Shown piece by piece: positions 26,442 to 35,564 of a stretch of DNA of 64,000 nt. Numbering within the stretch: position 1 is the first letter of the stretch; the number at the start of each line of letters is the position of its first letter. This DNA comes from Actinomadura opuntiae (GTDB taxonomy: Bacteria; Actinomycetota; Actinomycetes; Streptosporangiales; Streptosporangiaceae), in contig NZ_JASNWF010000003.1 in NCBI RefSeq assembly GCF_030283205.1, forward strand, positions 434,001-498,000, read 5' to 3'. Below the pieces are notes generated by a model that made no database searches, was not told the DNA's origin, and worked only from the letters and a program-made list of their open reading frames with translations. The position numbers and the translations under genes are program-made.

Positions 26442-27656
26442 GTGTTCCCTCTCGAACCGACCCCGATCCACGTCCCCGACGACGTGCTCGACGACCTGCG
26501 CCGCAGGCTGGAGGCGACCAGGTGGCCGCTGGACGAGGGCAACGACGACGGCCGCTACGGCGTCCGCCGCGCCTATCTCCAGGAACTCGTCGAGTACTGG
26601 GCCGGCGGCTACGACTGGCGCGCCGCCGAGCGCGCGATCAACGCCTACGAGCACTACCGCGTCGAGATCGACGGGGTGCCCGTCCACTTCATGCGCAGGC
26701 CCGGAGCGGGACCCGACCCGACGCCGCTGATCCTCAGCCACGGCTGGCCGTGGACGTTCTGGCACTGGTCGAAGGTCGTCGACGCGCTCGCCGACCCGGC
26801 CGCGCACGGCGGCGACCCGGCCGACGCGTTCGAGGTGATCGTCCCGTCGCTGCCCGGGTTCGGCTTCTCGACCCCGCTGACCCGGCCGGACATGAACTTC
26901 TGGAAGATCGCCGAGGTCTGGCACGAGCTGATGACCGGCGTGCTCGGCCACCGCAGGTACGCCGCCGGAGGCTGCGACGTCGGCGCCCTCGTCACCGGCC
27001 AGCTCGGCCACAGGTACGCCGGCGAGCTGTACGGGATCCACATCGGCTCCGCGTTAAAGCTCGACTTCTTCGAGGGCGACCGCGCCTGGGACTTCACCGG
27101 CGGACGGCCCCTGCCCGACGGCCTGCCGCCCGACGTCCGCGAGCGGGTCCTGGAACTGGAGCGGCGGTTCGCCGTCCACCTCGCGGCGCACGTCCTCGCC
27201 CCGTCCACGCTGAGCTACGGCCTGGCCGACTCCCCGGTCGGCATGCTCGCCTGGATCCTGGAGCGCTGGATGAAATGGTCCGACAACGGCGGCGACATCG
27301 AGCGGGTCTTCAGCAAGGACGACCTGCTCACCCACGCCACGATCTACTGGGCGGGCGGCGGGATCGACACCTCGATCCGCACCTACGCCAACAACAACCG
27401 CTATCCGTGGAAGCCGTCGCACGACCGGTGGCCGGTCGTCGAGGCCCCGACCGGCATCACCTTCGTCGGCTACGAGAACCCGCCCGGCGTCACCACGAGC
27501 GAGGAGCGGGTCGCGAACTTCCTCGAAAGCGACCGCGCGGCCTGGTACGAGCACGTGAACATCACCGCCCACGACCACGGCGGCCATTTCATCCCGTGGG
27601 AGGTGCCGGACGCGTGGGTCGACGACCTGCGCCGCACCTTCCGCGGCCGCCGCTGA
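26442..27656 (+). CDS. Epoxide hydrolase, alpha/beta fold with EHN domain
   Basis: 404 residues from GTG. The N-terminal EHN domain (about 1-90) is followed by an alpha/beta-hydrolase core: oxyanion HGWP near 99, nucleophile Asp in GGCDVG near 176, and catalytic His in HDHGGHFIPWE near 376. YWAGGGIDTSIRTYANNN supplies a probable lid Tyr. It should open epoxides to diols by a covalent ester intermediate. It is cytoplasmic; no signal peptide is visible. The marR gene ends 8 bases upstream. Confidence 0.93.
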   Translation: MFPLEPTPIHVPDDVLDDLRRRLEATRWPLDEGNDDGRYGVRRAYLQELVEYWAGGYDWRAAERAINAYEHYRVEIDGVPVHFMRRPGAGPDPTPLILSHGWPWTFWHWSKVVDALADPAAHGGDPADAFEVIVPSLPGFGFSTPLTRPDMNFWKIAEVWHELMTGVLGHRRYAAGGCDVGALVTGQLGHRYAGELYGIHIGSALKLDFFEGDRAWDFTGGRPLPDGLPPDVRERVLELERRFAVHLAAHVLAPSTLSYGLADSPVGMLAWILERWMKWSDNGGDIERVFSKDDLLTHATIYWAGGGIDTSIRTYANNNRYPWKPSHDRWPVVEAPTGITFVGYENPPGVTTSEERVANFLESDRAAWYEHVNITAHDHGGHFIPWEVPDAWVDDLRRTFRGRR

Positions 27657-27677
27657 CCGCCCGCGTCCGGCGGCGGC

Positions 27678-28289
27678 TCACGCCCGGCGGACCGGGGGCA
27701 GGCCGAGGGCGGGGGCGATCACGTGGTCGACGTAGCCGTGCAGGAAGTCCAGGTCGATGGTGTCGCCGAGGTGGATCTCGCTGCCCAGCGTCCCGATCAG
27801 CATGTACTTGACGTAAGGGAGGGCCGGGCAGCCGGCGGCGACCTCGCCTCGGTCGACGGCCCGCGCCAGGAGGGCGTCCAGGGCCGCGAGGCCGGGTTCG
27901 ACGACGGCCTCGCGGACGGCCTCCATCAGCCGGGGGTCCCGGTGGACGGCATGGGCCACCGCCCGGTTCATCCCGCGGTCCATCGCGGCCATGAGGTGGT
28001 ACTGGGCGACGTACGCCTTGAGGTCGTCGCGCAGGTTGCCGGTGTCGATGCCGTCGACGTCCAGGGGGCCGAGGGACCGCACCGCCGCGATGACCAGCTC
28101 GGGCTTGCCGCCCCACTGCCGGTAGATGGTGGCCTTGCTCATCCGGGCCCGGGCGGCGACCGCCTCGACGCTCAGCGCCTCGTATCCGACCTCCCGCAAC
28201 CGGTCGAGCACGAGCGCGAACAATTCGGCCGCACGCTCGGGCGAGATACGGCTCCGCCGCGTTACCGGGCGGTTGGCATCCAGGCTCAC
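27678..28289 (-). CDS. TetR-family regulator
   Basis: 203 residues. Helix-turn-helix at about 38-62 (VEAVAARARMSKATIYRQWGGKPELV). The C-terminal domain resembles the TetR_C type with a conserved YVDHVIAPALGL ending. It is divergent from the cholesterol-oxidase-like gene across a 250-bp spacer, which has a run of C at 28503 onward and a weak inverted repeat CCTTA/TAAGG at 28358-28387, so control of that gene is plausible but unproven. Confidence 0.88.
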   Translation of the reverse strand: MSLDANRPVTRRSRISPERAAELFALVLDRLREVGYEALSVEAVAARARMSKATIYRQWGGKPELVIAAVRSLGPLDVDGIDTGNLRDDLKAYVAQYHLMAAMDRGMNRAVAHAVHRDPRLMEAVREAVVEPGLAALDALLARAVDRGEVAAGCPALPYVKYMLIGTLGSEIHLGDTIDLDFLHGYVDHVIAPALGLPPVRRA

Positions 28290-28541
28290 ATTCTCTCCGG
28301 CGGATCACTCACTTCGGCCAGTAAACACGGCGCGCTCCGCTCCCTACCATGAGCACACCTTAAGAGAACGGTGGCGTTTCGCTAAGGACCGGCACCGCTC
28401 GCACCTCCCCCGGGGCCGGCACGCGGCGACGAGGCCGCCGCCGTCCCGGTCCCCCTTCCGCGGCCGACGACGGAGCGTACGCCACGGGAGGCCGGCCCGT
28501 GACCCCCCCCCGCCCCCTCCGCTCGACCGAATGGAGTGACC

Positions 28542-30131
28542 ATGCCCGAGATCAGCCGCCGCTCGCTGCTGGCCGGCGCCGCCGCCACCGTGGGGCTCGC
28601 CGCCGCCGGGACGCCCGCGGCCCGGGCCGCCGCGCCCCGCCGCGCCCCGGTGACGCGCGAGGAGCACCGCGCCGTCATCATCGGATCCGGGTTCGGCGGA
28701 GGCGTGGCGGCCCTCCGGCTCGCGCGGGCGGGCGTGGAGTGCCTGGTGCTGGAGCGCGGGATCTGGTGGCCGACGGGGCCGAACGCCGAGACGTTCCCGC
28801 ACCCCTCCTCCCCCGACAAGCGGATGTTCTGGCTCGGCTCCACCCCGACCATCTTCGGCATCCCGGCGGACCCGTTCCCGCACTACACCGGGCTGCTGGA
28901 GCAGGTGCCCGGCAACGGCATGGACATGATCGTGGCCGCCGGCGTCGGCGGCGGGTCGCTGGTCTACCAGGGCATGACCCTCCAGCCGGCCGAGCACGTG
29001 TTCAACGCCAACCTGCCCGAACAGCTCGACTACGCCAAAATGGACTCGGTCTACTACAAGCGCGTCGCGCAGATGCTGCAGATCGAGACGGCGCCGGACG
29101 AGCTGGTCAACAGCACCACCTACAAGCCCGCGCGGGTCTTCGCCGACAACGTCCGCAAGGCCGGCTACGACGTCACGAAGATCCCGATGCCGATCGACTG
29201 GACGTACGCGCTGCGCGAGCTGAAGGGCGAGATGAAGCCGTCCTACACCAACGGCGACTGCGCGCTCGGGGTGAACAACGGCGGCAAGCACTCGGTCGAC
29301 GTCACCTACATCGCCGCCGCGCGGGCCACCGGCCGCGTGACCGTCGCGACGCAGCACAACGTCACCGACGTCGCGATGTCCAAGGACGGCCGATGGCAGG
29401 TCATGGTCGACCGGATCGCCACCGACGGGACCGTGCTGGAGAAGAAGATCATCACCACCAGGGCGCTCGTCATGGCGGCCGGGACCGCCGGCACCACCAA
29501 GCTGCTGATGCGCGCGTCGGCGAAGGGCCAGATCCCCGACATGCCCGACGGTCTCGGCACCGGCTGGGGGTCCAACGGCGACCGCATCTACCTGTGGACC
29601 GACCTCGCGGACGACTTCGGCGCGCCGCAGGGCGGCCCGGTCGTCTACGGCACCTTCGAGTGGGACGACCCGGACAACGCCAACACCAACACCATCATCC
29701 AGGCGTCGCTGCCGCCGATCGGCGGCGACATCCGGTCCACGATGATGGTCGGCTACGGCGTCAGCAAGGGGCGTGGCACGTTCGCCTACGACTCCGGCAA
29801 GGACGACGCCGTCCTGCAGTGGCCCAAGGGCGCCGACGACACGCTCTACAAGCGCATCAACGACCGCGCCAACAAGATCGCCGGCCAGGGGTCGGTCCTC
29901 ACCGACACCACCGGCGTCTACCCCTCCACCTGGCACCCGCTGGGCGGCGCGTCCATGGGCACCGTCTGCGACCTCTCCGGCCGCGTCAAGGGCCACCGCG
30001 GCCTCTACGTGCTCGACGGCGCGCTGCTGCCCGGCACCGCCGCCGCCTGCAACCCGTCCATGACGATCGCCGCGGTCGCCGAGCGCGCCACCGACGACCT
30101 GATCGCCAAGGACGTCGGCACCGTGTTCTGA
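28542..30131 (+). CDS. Tat-exported GMC oxidoreductase, cholesterol-oxidase-like
   Basis: 529 residues from ATG 28542 (GGAG 5 bases upstream). A Tat signal (SRRSLLAGAAATVG) ends near residue 32. FAD-binding GSGFGGGVAALRLARAG is near 48, the loop GVGGGSLVYQG follows, and the C-terminal catalytic motifs WHPLGGASMG (His near 463) and CNPSMTI (Asn near 503) align with His447 and Asn485 of Streptomyces cholesterol oxidase. It should oxidise a sterol or other bulky alcohol outside the membrane, producing peroxide. Sterol specificity is inference; a nearby mce importer would fit it. Confidence 0.85.
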   Translation: MPEISRRSLLAGAAATVGLAAAGTPAARAAAPRRAPVTREEHRAVIIGSGFGGGVAALRLARAGVECLVLERGIWWPTGPNAETFPHPSSPDKRMFWLGSTPTIFGIPADPFPHYTGLLEQVPGNGMDMIVAAGVGGGSLVYQGMTLQPAEHVFNANLPEQLDYAKMDSVYYKRVAQMLQIETAPDELVNSTTYKPARVFADNVRKAGYDVTKIPMPIDWTYALRELKGEMKPSYTNGDCALGVNNGGKHSVDVTYIAAARATGRVTVATQHNVTDVAMSKDGRWQVMVDRIATDGTVLEKKIITTRALVMAAGTAGTTKLLMRASAKGQIPDMPDGLGTGWGSNGDRIYLWTDLADDFGAPQGGPVVYGTFEWDDPDNANTNTIIQASLPPIGGDIRSTMMVGYGVSKGRGTFAYDSGKDDAVLQWPKGADDTLYKRINDRANKIAGQGSVLTDTTGVYPSTWHPLGGASMGTVCDLSGRVKGHRGLYVLDGALLPGTAAACNPSMTIAAVAERATDDLIAKDVGTVF

Positions 30132-30216
30132 CGCGCGCTCGATCTTTCCCAATCCGTGAACGCCGCTGGAACTGTTGCGGGCCTTCCCCGGGAATCACCC
30201 CGCGGTGGCCACACCT

Positions 30217-30489
30217 ATGTACACGACCGACCGGATTCCCGACGACCAGAAGGGCGTCACCACCCTCGCCGTCCGGGCCGGCCGCCCCGGCGCGGATCCG
30301 GCCGCCGCGCTGGACAACCTCGAGCGCGCGGCCGCCGAACTGCGCTCGGACGCCGTGCTCGGGGTGCGGCTCCTGGTCGTCCCGGAGGTGACGGGCCGCA
30401 CCGATTTCACCGCGGAGGACGTCATGCGGGTGAACACCCAGGTCTGCTACGTCGCCTACGGGACGTGCGTCCGGCTCGAAAGCGAGTGA
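30217..30489 (+). CDS. Small protein of unknown function
   Basis: 90 residues from ATG 30217; GTG at 30205 is also possible. The sequence looks like a real folded protein: an amphipathic helix (AALDNLERAAAELRSDAV) followed by GVRLLVVPEVTGRTDFTAEDVMRVN. Two Cys lie near the end. No signal or membrane segment. It lies 85 bp after the GMC oxidase on the same strand. Family not recognised. Confidence 0.55.
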   Translation: MYTTDRIPDDQKGVTTLAVRAGRPGADPAAALDNLERAAAELRSDAVLGVRLLVVPEVTGRTDFTAEDVMRVNTQVCYVAYGTCVRLESE

Positions 30490-30535
30490 GCCCGTCCGGG
30501 CCGCGGCGGCACCGCGCGCCCGGGCGGCGGGACGG

Positions 30536-30880
30536 TCAGGCCGGGCGGACGTGCAGGACGAGCGGGCTCGCGTCGGGGCCGGTCGGGCGCTCGACGCGCA
30601 TTCCCGCCGCCGTCAGCGCGGTGACGTAGGAGGCCGCCTCGGCCGCCGGGCTGAGCTTGCGGCGGCGTGCGCGCGAGGCGCAGGCGACCAGGAACGGCCC
30701 GCCGTCGAAGCCGCCGTCGACGAAGAAGCCGTCGCCGGGGTGCTGGAACTCCGGGCATCCGGCCTTGCGCAGCACGGCGCGGATGGCCTCGGCCTCGTGG
30801 TCGCGTCGGGTGACCGGCTTGCGCCGGCGTCCGCGTCCGGACGCGGGGACGTCACCTGCCTGATCGGTGGGGATGGACAA
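30536..30880 (-). CDS. Small basic protein of unknown function
   Basis: 114 residues from TTG at 30880, which has AGGAGAG six bases upstream; a GTG at 30961 keeps the frame open but lacks a good ribosome site. An Arg-rich segment (GRGRRRKPVTRRDHEAEAIR) is followed by a compact domain with a single CPEF cysteine and the stretch GFFVDGGFDGGPFLVAC. I do not recognise it. It is downstream of the mce operon in the same direction. Confidence 0.55.
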   Translation of the reverse strand: MSIPTDQAGDVPASGRGRRRKPVTRRDHEAEAIRAVLRKAGCPEFQHPGDGFFVDGGFDGGPFLVACASRARRRKLSPAAEAASYVTALTAAGMRVERPTGPDASPLVLHVRPA

Positions 30881-31031
30881 CTCGGACTCTCCTGCGCATG
30901 CCAGGGCCGCGGGGGGCGCGCCTTCGGAACCGGGGCCATCGATATGCCCCGCCGAGGGCACTTCAACCGGATTCCCGACCGCTCGCCGGACGGCGCTGCC
31001 ACGCGGCGCGCCGGCCTCCGCCGACTCGCCG

Positions 31032-31382
31032 CTAGGACACGATGTCGCCGGCGAGCGGCAGCACCACGGCGGTGATCGCGGCGATGGTCTCCGGCGGGAC
31101 GCCGGCCGCCGCGAGCGAGGAGACCAGGTGTTCGGCGACCCGGTCGAAGTGGACGCGCTCGATCCCGAGCCCGAGGTGGACGTCCTTCATCGCGCGGCCC
31201 TGGTAGACCATCGGCCCGCCGAGGACCTCCCCGAAGAACTCGACTTGGCGGCCCTTCAGCTTGTTGAGGTTGATGCCGGCGAAGAAGGGGTTCAGCAGGT
31301 CGTCGGCGATGACCCGCTCGTAGAAATCGTCCACCACCGCCACCAGGGCCTCTTCGCCGCCGATCGTCTCGTAGATGCTCAT
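31032..31382 (-). CDS. glbN: Truncated haemoglobin, group I (trHbN-like), last gene of the mce operon
   Basis: 116 residues, the usual trHbN size. The B-helix FYERV gives the distal Tyr B10 and the proximal His is in DVHLGLGI, aligning with VHQGRGI of mycobacterial trHbN. The N-terminus SIYETIGGEEAL is typical of group I. These proteins bind oxygen and detoxify nitric oxide. It starts 21 bp after the Mce-associated gene on the same strand, so it is probably on the mce transcript; a link between NO defence and lipid import would be inference. Confidence 0.9.
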   Translation of the reverse strand: MSIYETIGGEEALVAVVDDFYERVIADDLLNPFFAGINLNKLKGRQVEFFGEVLGGPMVYQGRAMKDVHLGLGIERVHFDRVAEHLVSSLAAAGVPPETIAAITAVVLPLAGDIVS

Positions 31383-31403
31383 TCCGTCCTCCCTGGAATC
31401 GCG

Positions 31404-32198
31404 TCAGCCGCCGGGCGAGGGCGACGGCGCGGGCTGCACGGGCGCCGTCTGCTGCTTGCCGTCGGGGTCGGTCATGCTCTCGTTGGCGGCGCCGATCGAG
31501 GTGACCTCGGTGACCTTCCAGGCGCCGCGGCTGCGGGTCAGCTTCATGTCGAGGTAGGAGCCGAGAACGCTGCGGGTGCCGGCGGTGCTGTGCACCTCGC
31601 TGTCCATCACGACCACGGCGCGGGCGTTGCCGCCGTCGACGTCGCCGACGTAGACGGTGCGGACGGTGGCGGAGGCGTCGGCCTTGAGCTTGGTGATGAT
31701 GCCTTCGAGCCCGCCGGTGAAGGCCTGGTCGTAGGTCTTGGCGAAGTCGTCGGACGCCAGGGACAGCACCCGGTTCCGCGCGGCCTGCAGCTTCGTGTGG
31801 TCGTAGCTGAGCAGCGCCCGCCCGAACCGGCCCGCGCTGTCGCCGACCCGCCGGCGTTCGTCCTCGCGGGCGTCGGCCTTGTCCGCCCGGTGCCATTGCA
31901 GGACGGCGGTGACGACGGAGGCGAGCAGGACCGCGACGACGAGGACCTTGGCGGCGGTCTGACCGGTCAGGACCCGGACCGCCCTCCTCCCCCATGGCGG
32001 TCTGGTCTCGGTCTCCGTCTGGTCCTTCTCGTCCTTCTCGTCCTTCTCGTCTGCCGACTCGCCGTTCTCCGCAGCGTCCTCAGGCTCTACGGCGTCTTGT
32101 TCGGGGACGGTCTCTTCCTTCGCGTTGTCGGTGTCGCCGTCCTCGGCAGGCGAGCGCGTCTTCGATTCGGTCTCGGTCTTCACAGGTCCTCCGTTCAT
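31404..32198 (-). CDS. Mce-associated membrane protein
   Basis: 264 residues. A long acidic, Glu/Asp/Lys-rich N-terminal tail (about 1-67), one membrane helix at about 80-102, and an outer domain resembling the SnoaL-like fold of Mce-associated (Mas/Mam) proteins, with LLSYDHTKLQAARNRVLSLA. Mas proteins stabilise Mce importers. The start overlaps the mceF stop by 4 bases (ATGA). Confidence 0.88.
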   Translation of the reverse strand: MNGGPVKTETESKTRSPAEDGDTDNAKEETVPEQDAVEPEDAAENGESADEKDEKDEKDQTETETRPPWGRRAVRVLTGQTAAKVLVVAVLLASVVTAVLQWHRADKADAREDERRRVGDSAGRFGRALLSYDHTKLQAARNRVLSLASDDFAKTYDQAFTGGLEGIITKLKADASATVRTVYVGDVDGGNARAVVVMDSEVHSTAGTRSVLGSYLDMKLTRSRGAWKVTEVTSIGAANESMTDPDGKQQTAPVQPAPSPSPGG

Positions 32199-33514
32199 CG
32201 GCGCGCGCCGGATCGGCGGCGCACCAGCGTCCTGGCGACGTTCGCGGCGACGGCCAGCACCACCACGACCGCGAGGGCGGGCGGCAGCAGGGGCAGCGAG
32301 CGCGACAGGGGTGAGCGGCGCTCGCCTTCCGCGCTGACAGGGCGGGTCGCGACCGGCGCGGGCGTCCGGGCCTGCGCGCCTGCTCGCGAGTCCGCGGCGG
32401 CGGAGGCCGTGCTCCCGCCGGACTTGGCGGTGCCCTTCCCCTTGCTGGCGGGGCAGAGCGTGAGGGCGGGCGCGGTCGGTTTGGTCGCCGGGGCGGCGTA
32501 CTCGGCGGCCTGCGGCGGGCCCGCCACGGTGATCACCGGGGTGACGCGCAGCGCGCTTCCCGTGCCCTCCTTCACCCGCACGTCCGACACCAGGGCCTGG
32601 AGGGTCGGGACCATCCGGAGGACGTGCTCGATCCGCGCCCGGTTCGCGGAGTCGAAGACGGGGACGGTCGGTACCGCCGCGGCCGACAGCAGGCAGTCCA
32701 GCCCGGGCCTCGCGGTCCGCAGCAGGTCGTTGAGGTCGCCGAGGGTGCCGGGGCCCTGCGCGAGGACGGTGTCGAGGTCGCGGCGCGCCTGCCGCATCGT
32801 CGCGGTGAAGGCGGCGAGGTCGTTGACGCCGGACACCAGCTGGTAGCGGTGCTCGGTGAGGGTCGCGGTGAGCCGGGTGAGCTGGGTGGCGAGGGCGTCC
32901 AGCGCCGGGGCGTTCGCGGCGAGCGTCGCGGTGAGCCGGTCGGTGTCGCCGATCATGTCGTGCAGGGCGGTGCCGCGGCCCTGGAGCCCGGTCGCCGCCT
33001 CGTGGAACAGGGTCCGCGCGTCGCGGGGGTCGACGGCCTTGAGGGTGTTGCTGAGCCCGGTGAACAGCTGCTTGTAGTCGGTGGTGCCGGCGGTCCGGGC
33101 GAGGGGGATGCGGTCGCCGGCCGCGAGGTAGCCGCCGCCGGGAGTCTTCGGTGAGGTCAGCTCGATGTAGGGCTCGCCGATCGCGGACTTGCGGAGCACC
33201 CGCGCGCCCGCGTCCTTCGGGACGTGCACGCCGCGGTCCATCTCGATGCGGACCTCGACGTGGCCGTCGCGGAGCCGCACGCCGCCGACGCGTCCGACCT
33301 TGACGCCGAGGTGCGTCACCTCCAGGTCGCGGTGCAGGCCGGGCGAGGTGGCGAAGTCGGCGGTCACCGGGAACGGGCGCTCGAGGGCGTCGATCGTGAT
33401 GATGTTGCGGACGGCCCAGACCGCGAGGACGGCGCCGAGCAGCGCGAAGAAGATCAGGTTGATGACGATCCGCGGCTGCTTCACCTGCGGGAACTTCAGC
33501 GACGGTGTCTTCAT
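32195..33514 (-). CDS. MCE-family lipid-transport protein, MceF position
   Basis: 439 residues. One N-terminal helix (about 18-36), the MCE domain about 38-115 (FATSPGLHRDLEVTHLGVKV, then KSAIGEPYIEL), a long helical needle region and a C-terminal Pro/Ala region ending with a second predicted helix at about 408-428, unlike its siblings. Six MCE proteins form the hexameric tunnel that carries lipids across the wall space. It overlaps mceE by 4 bases. Confidence 0.92.
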   Translation of the reverse strand: MKTPSLKFPQVKQPRIVINLIFFALLGAVLAVWAVRNIITIDALERPFPVTADFATSPGLHRDLEVTHLGVKVGRVGGVRLRDGHVEVRIEMDRGVHVPKDAGARVLRKSAIGEPYIELTSPKTPGGGYLAAGDRIPLARTAGTTDYKQLFTGLSNTLKAVDPRDARTLFHEAATGLQGRGTALHDMIGDTDRLTATLAANAPALDALATQLTRLTATLTEHRYQLVSGVNDLAAFTATMRQARRDLDTVLAQGPGTLGDLNDLLRTARPGLDCLLSAAAVPTVPVFDSANRARIEHVLRMVPTLQALVSDVRVKEGTGSALRVTPVITVAGPPQAAEYAAPATKPTAPALTLCPASKGKGTAKSGGSTASAAADSRAGAQARTPAPVATRPVSAEGERRSPLSRSLPLLPPALAVVVVLAVAANVARTLVRRRSGARR

Positions 33515-34530
33515 GGGCGCGGTCCGAGGAGTCCGGTCAGCGACCGCGACTGCGGCCGGGCGTCGGCGGGCGCCTTGCCCTGCTGGGGCAGGAAGCCCTT
33601 GATCCAGAGGAACAGCAGCGCCTGGCCGCTGTAGGAGACCGACGGGCCGCGCAGGAACGTCAGGACGTTGGCGGCGAGGGCCTTGAGGTCGTCGCGTCCC
33701 CGCAGCGCCGCGGCCAGCAGCTGGTCGGCGCGTCCCAGCAGGACGCCCAGGCGCTTGGCGTGCCGCTGCTGCACCTTCGCGTTGACCGAGCGGGCGAGCT
33801 GTTCGAGCCGCCGGATGGAGGTCTTGATGCGGTGGCGTTCGTCCTGGAGCCGCTGCGTGGCGAGGGCGATGTCGCCGGGGAGCCGTCCGATGCCGCCCTT
33901 GCCCTTCTCCAGGGAGTCGCCGAGTTTCGCCAGGGAGTCGAGGGCGTGGCCGAGGTCGGCGCTGGCGGCGGCGTAGCCGTCGGTGACGTCGGCGGCCCGC
34001 TTGATCAGGGTGTTGAGCTTGCGGCCCCGGCCGTCGAGCGCGGTCGCCGACTCGCCGGCGATGGTCGCGAGGTCCTGCCCGCCGAGCGCGGCGATCAGCG
34101 GCCCCACCTTCTCGCTGACCTGTTCGAGGTCGGGCTGAACGGACGTCTGGACGATCGCGGCGCCGCCGGGCAGGAACGGCCCGGTGCGCAGGTCGCGGCC
34201 GGGCGGCAGGTCGAGGCGGACGTAGTTCTCGCCGAGCAGCGACGACTTGGCGATCGTGGCGGTCGTGCCGACCGGGATGCGCCGGCCGTCCCGCAGCGAC
34301 ATGGTGACCCTGGCGCGGTACCCGGACAGCCCGATCGCGGTCACGGTGCCGACCCGCACGTCCGACACCTGGACGCTGTGGCCGACGACGAGGCTCTGCA
34401 CGTCGTCGAACGTCGCCGAAAGGGTCGTGCCGCCGCGGGGAGCGCCGATCGTCCGGAGCGAGCAGCCGCTCGCGGTGCCGACGGTCACCGCGACCGCGAC
34501 AGCGCAGCAGGTGACGGCGGGGCGTCTCAT
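33511..34530 (-). CDS. MCE-family lipoprotein, MceE position
   Basis: 339 residues from ATG 34530, overlapping the preceding stop by 4 bases. A lipobox VGTASGC makes it a lipoprotein, matching the LprK/MceE slot of mycobacterial operons. MCE domain about 35-115 (VQSLVVGHSVQVSDVRVGTV, SLLGENYVRLDL), then the helical region with coiled-coil character. It should form part of the Mce lipid conduit. Confidence 0.92.
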   Translation of the reverse strand: MRRPAVTCCAVAVAVTVGTASGCSLRTIGAPRGGTTLSATFDDVQSLVVGHSVQVSDVRVGTVTAIGLSGYRARVTMSLRDGRRIPVGTTATIAKSSLLGENYVRLDLPPGRDLRTGPFLPGGAAIVQTSVQPDLEQVSEKVGPLIAALGGQDLATIAGESATALDGRGRKLNTLIKRAADVTDGYAAASADLGHALDSLAKLGDSLEKGKGGIGRLPGDIALATQRLQDERHRIKTSIRRLEQLARSVNAKVQQRHAKRLGVLLGRADQLLAAALRGRDDLKALAANVLTFLRGPSVSYSGQALLFLWIKGFLPQQGKAPADARPQSRSLTGLLGPRP

Positions 34531-35564
34531 CGGCCCGCCTTTCCGTTCGGCACGCAGTTGCCGAGTGCCGGATTGTCCGGAATGCAGGGCACGGTCCCCC
34601 AGCCCATCGCGGTGAACAGCGGCTGGAGCCAGGTGCGGAGGGTGGCGTGGACGAGGACGCGGATGGTGGCGACGTGCTGCTTGCGGTCCCATGCCTTCAC
34701 CGCGACGTCGGCGAACTGCCCGAGCCCCTGGATCGCCTGGTTGAGCCCCTGGGCGTTGCCCTTGAGGGTCAGGACGATGTTGGACAGGTCGGCGACGGCG
34801 CCCGGCAGCGTCTCGCGGTAGCCGGTGATGAGGACGTCGCTCTTGCGGATGGCGGCGGCCAGGCCGGCGACGAAGTCCCGCAGCTTCGTCCGCTCTCCGG
34901 CCAGCGTGCTGCTCGTGGTGGAGAACGAGGCGAGCAGCCGGGACAGCTGCTCGTCGCGTCCGTTCAGGCTCGCCGCGACCGACCGCAGGTTCTTCGCCAG
35001 CGAGACGATCCGCTGGTCCTGGCCGGCGAGTTCGCTGGTCAGCCGGGACGTGGCGCCCAGCGCGACGTTGACGTCGCCGCCGTGGCCGCGCAGCCCGTCC
35101 GCGCCGCGGTGGAAGGCCGACCCGAGCTCCTTCGGGTCGATGGAGCGGTTGAGCTTGGCGAAGGCGGCGAGCGCGTCGTCGATCTCGACGGGCAGCTCGG
35201 TGCGCGACTGCGGGACGACGGCGCCGGACGCCGCCCTCGGCATGCCGGGCTTCCACACCGGGTGCAGCAGCACGTACCGCTCGCCGAGCGCGTCGTCGGA
35301 GGCGATGGCGGCGTGGACGTCCGCCGGCACCGGGACGGAGCGCTTGACGGCCAGCTCCACGCGCACGCGCGTCTGCTGGTCCTCGATGGAGGTGATCGTG
35401 CCGGAGTCGGCGCCCATGACCTTCACGCGGGACCGCTCGTACAGCGACGGCGTCTTGGCGAAGTAGACGGTCAGCTTGTAGGTGCCGCCGCCACTGGTCA
35501 CCGTGCATCCGCCAGTGGCCGCGGCCAGGGCCAGGGCCGCGGTCACGGCGGCCGTGCGTCGCAT
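34527..35564 (-). CDS. MCE-family lipoprotein, MceD position
   Basis: 345 residues from ATG 35564 (AAGGGAG 7 bases upstream; a second ATG lies at 35567). Lipobox AAATGGC gives a second lipoprotein in this operon, whereas mycobacterial operons usually have only MceE lipidated. MCE domain about 28-110 (YERSRVKVMGADSGTI, ALGERYVLLHP), then a helical region and a C-terminal segment with two Cys. Confidence 0.9.
   Translation of the reverse strand: MRRTAAVTAALALAAATGGCTVTSGGGTYKLTVYFAKTPSLYERSRVKVMGADSGTITSIEDQQTRVRVELAVKRSVPVPADVHAAIASDDALGERYVLLHPVWKPGMPRAASGAVVPQSRTELPVEIDDALAAFAKLNRSIDPKELGSAFHRGADGLRGHGGDVNVALGATSRLTSELAGQDQRIVSLAKNLRSVAASLNGRDEQLSRLLASFSTTSSTLAGERTKLRDFVAGLAAAIRKSDVLITGYRETLPGAVADLSNIVLTLKGNAQGLNQAIQGLGQFADVAVKAWDRKQHVATIRVLVHATLRTWLQPLFTAMGWGTVPCIPDNPALGNCVPNGKAGR

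Noticed and set aside
28358..28387. Operator between tetR and the GMC oxidase
   Set aside because: Arms CCTTA/TAAGG are only five bases with a 20-base gap; too weak to list as a feature.
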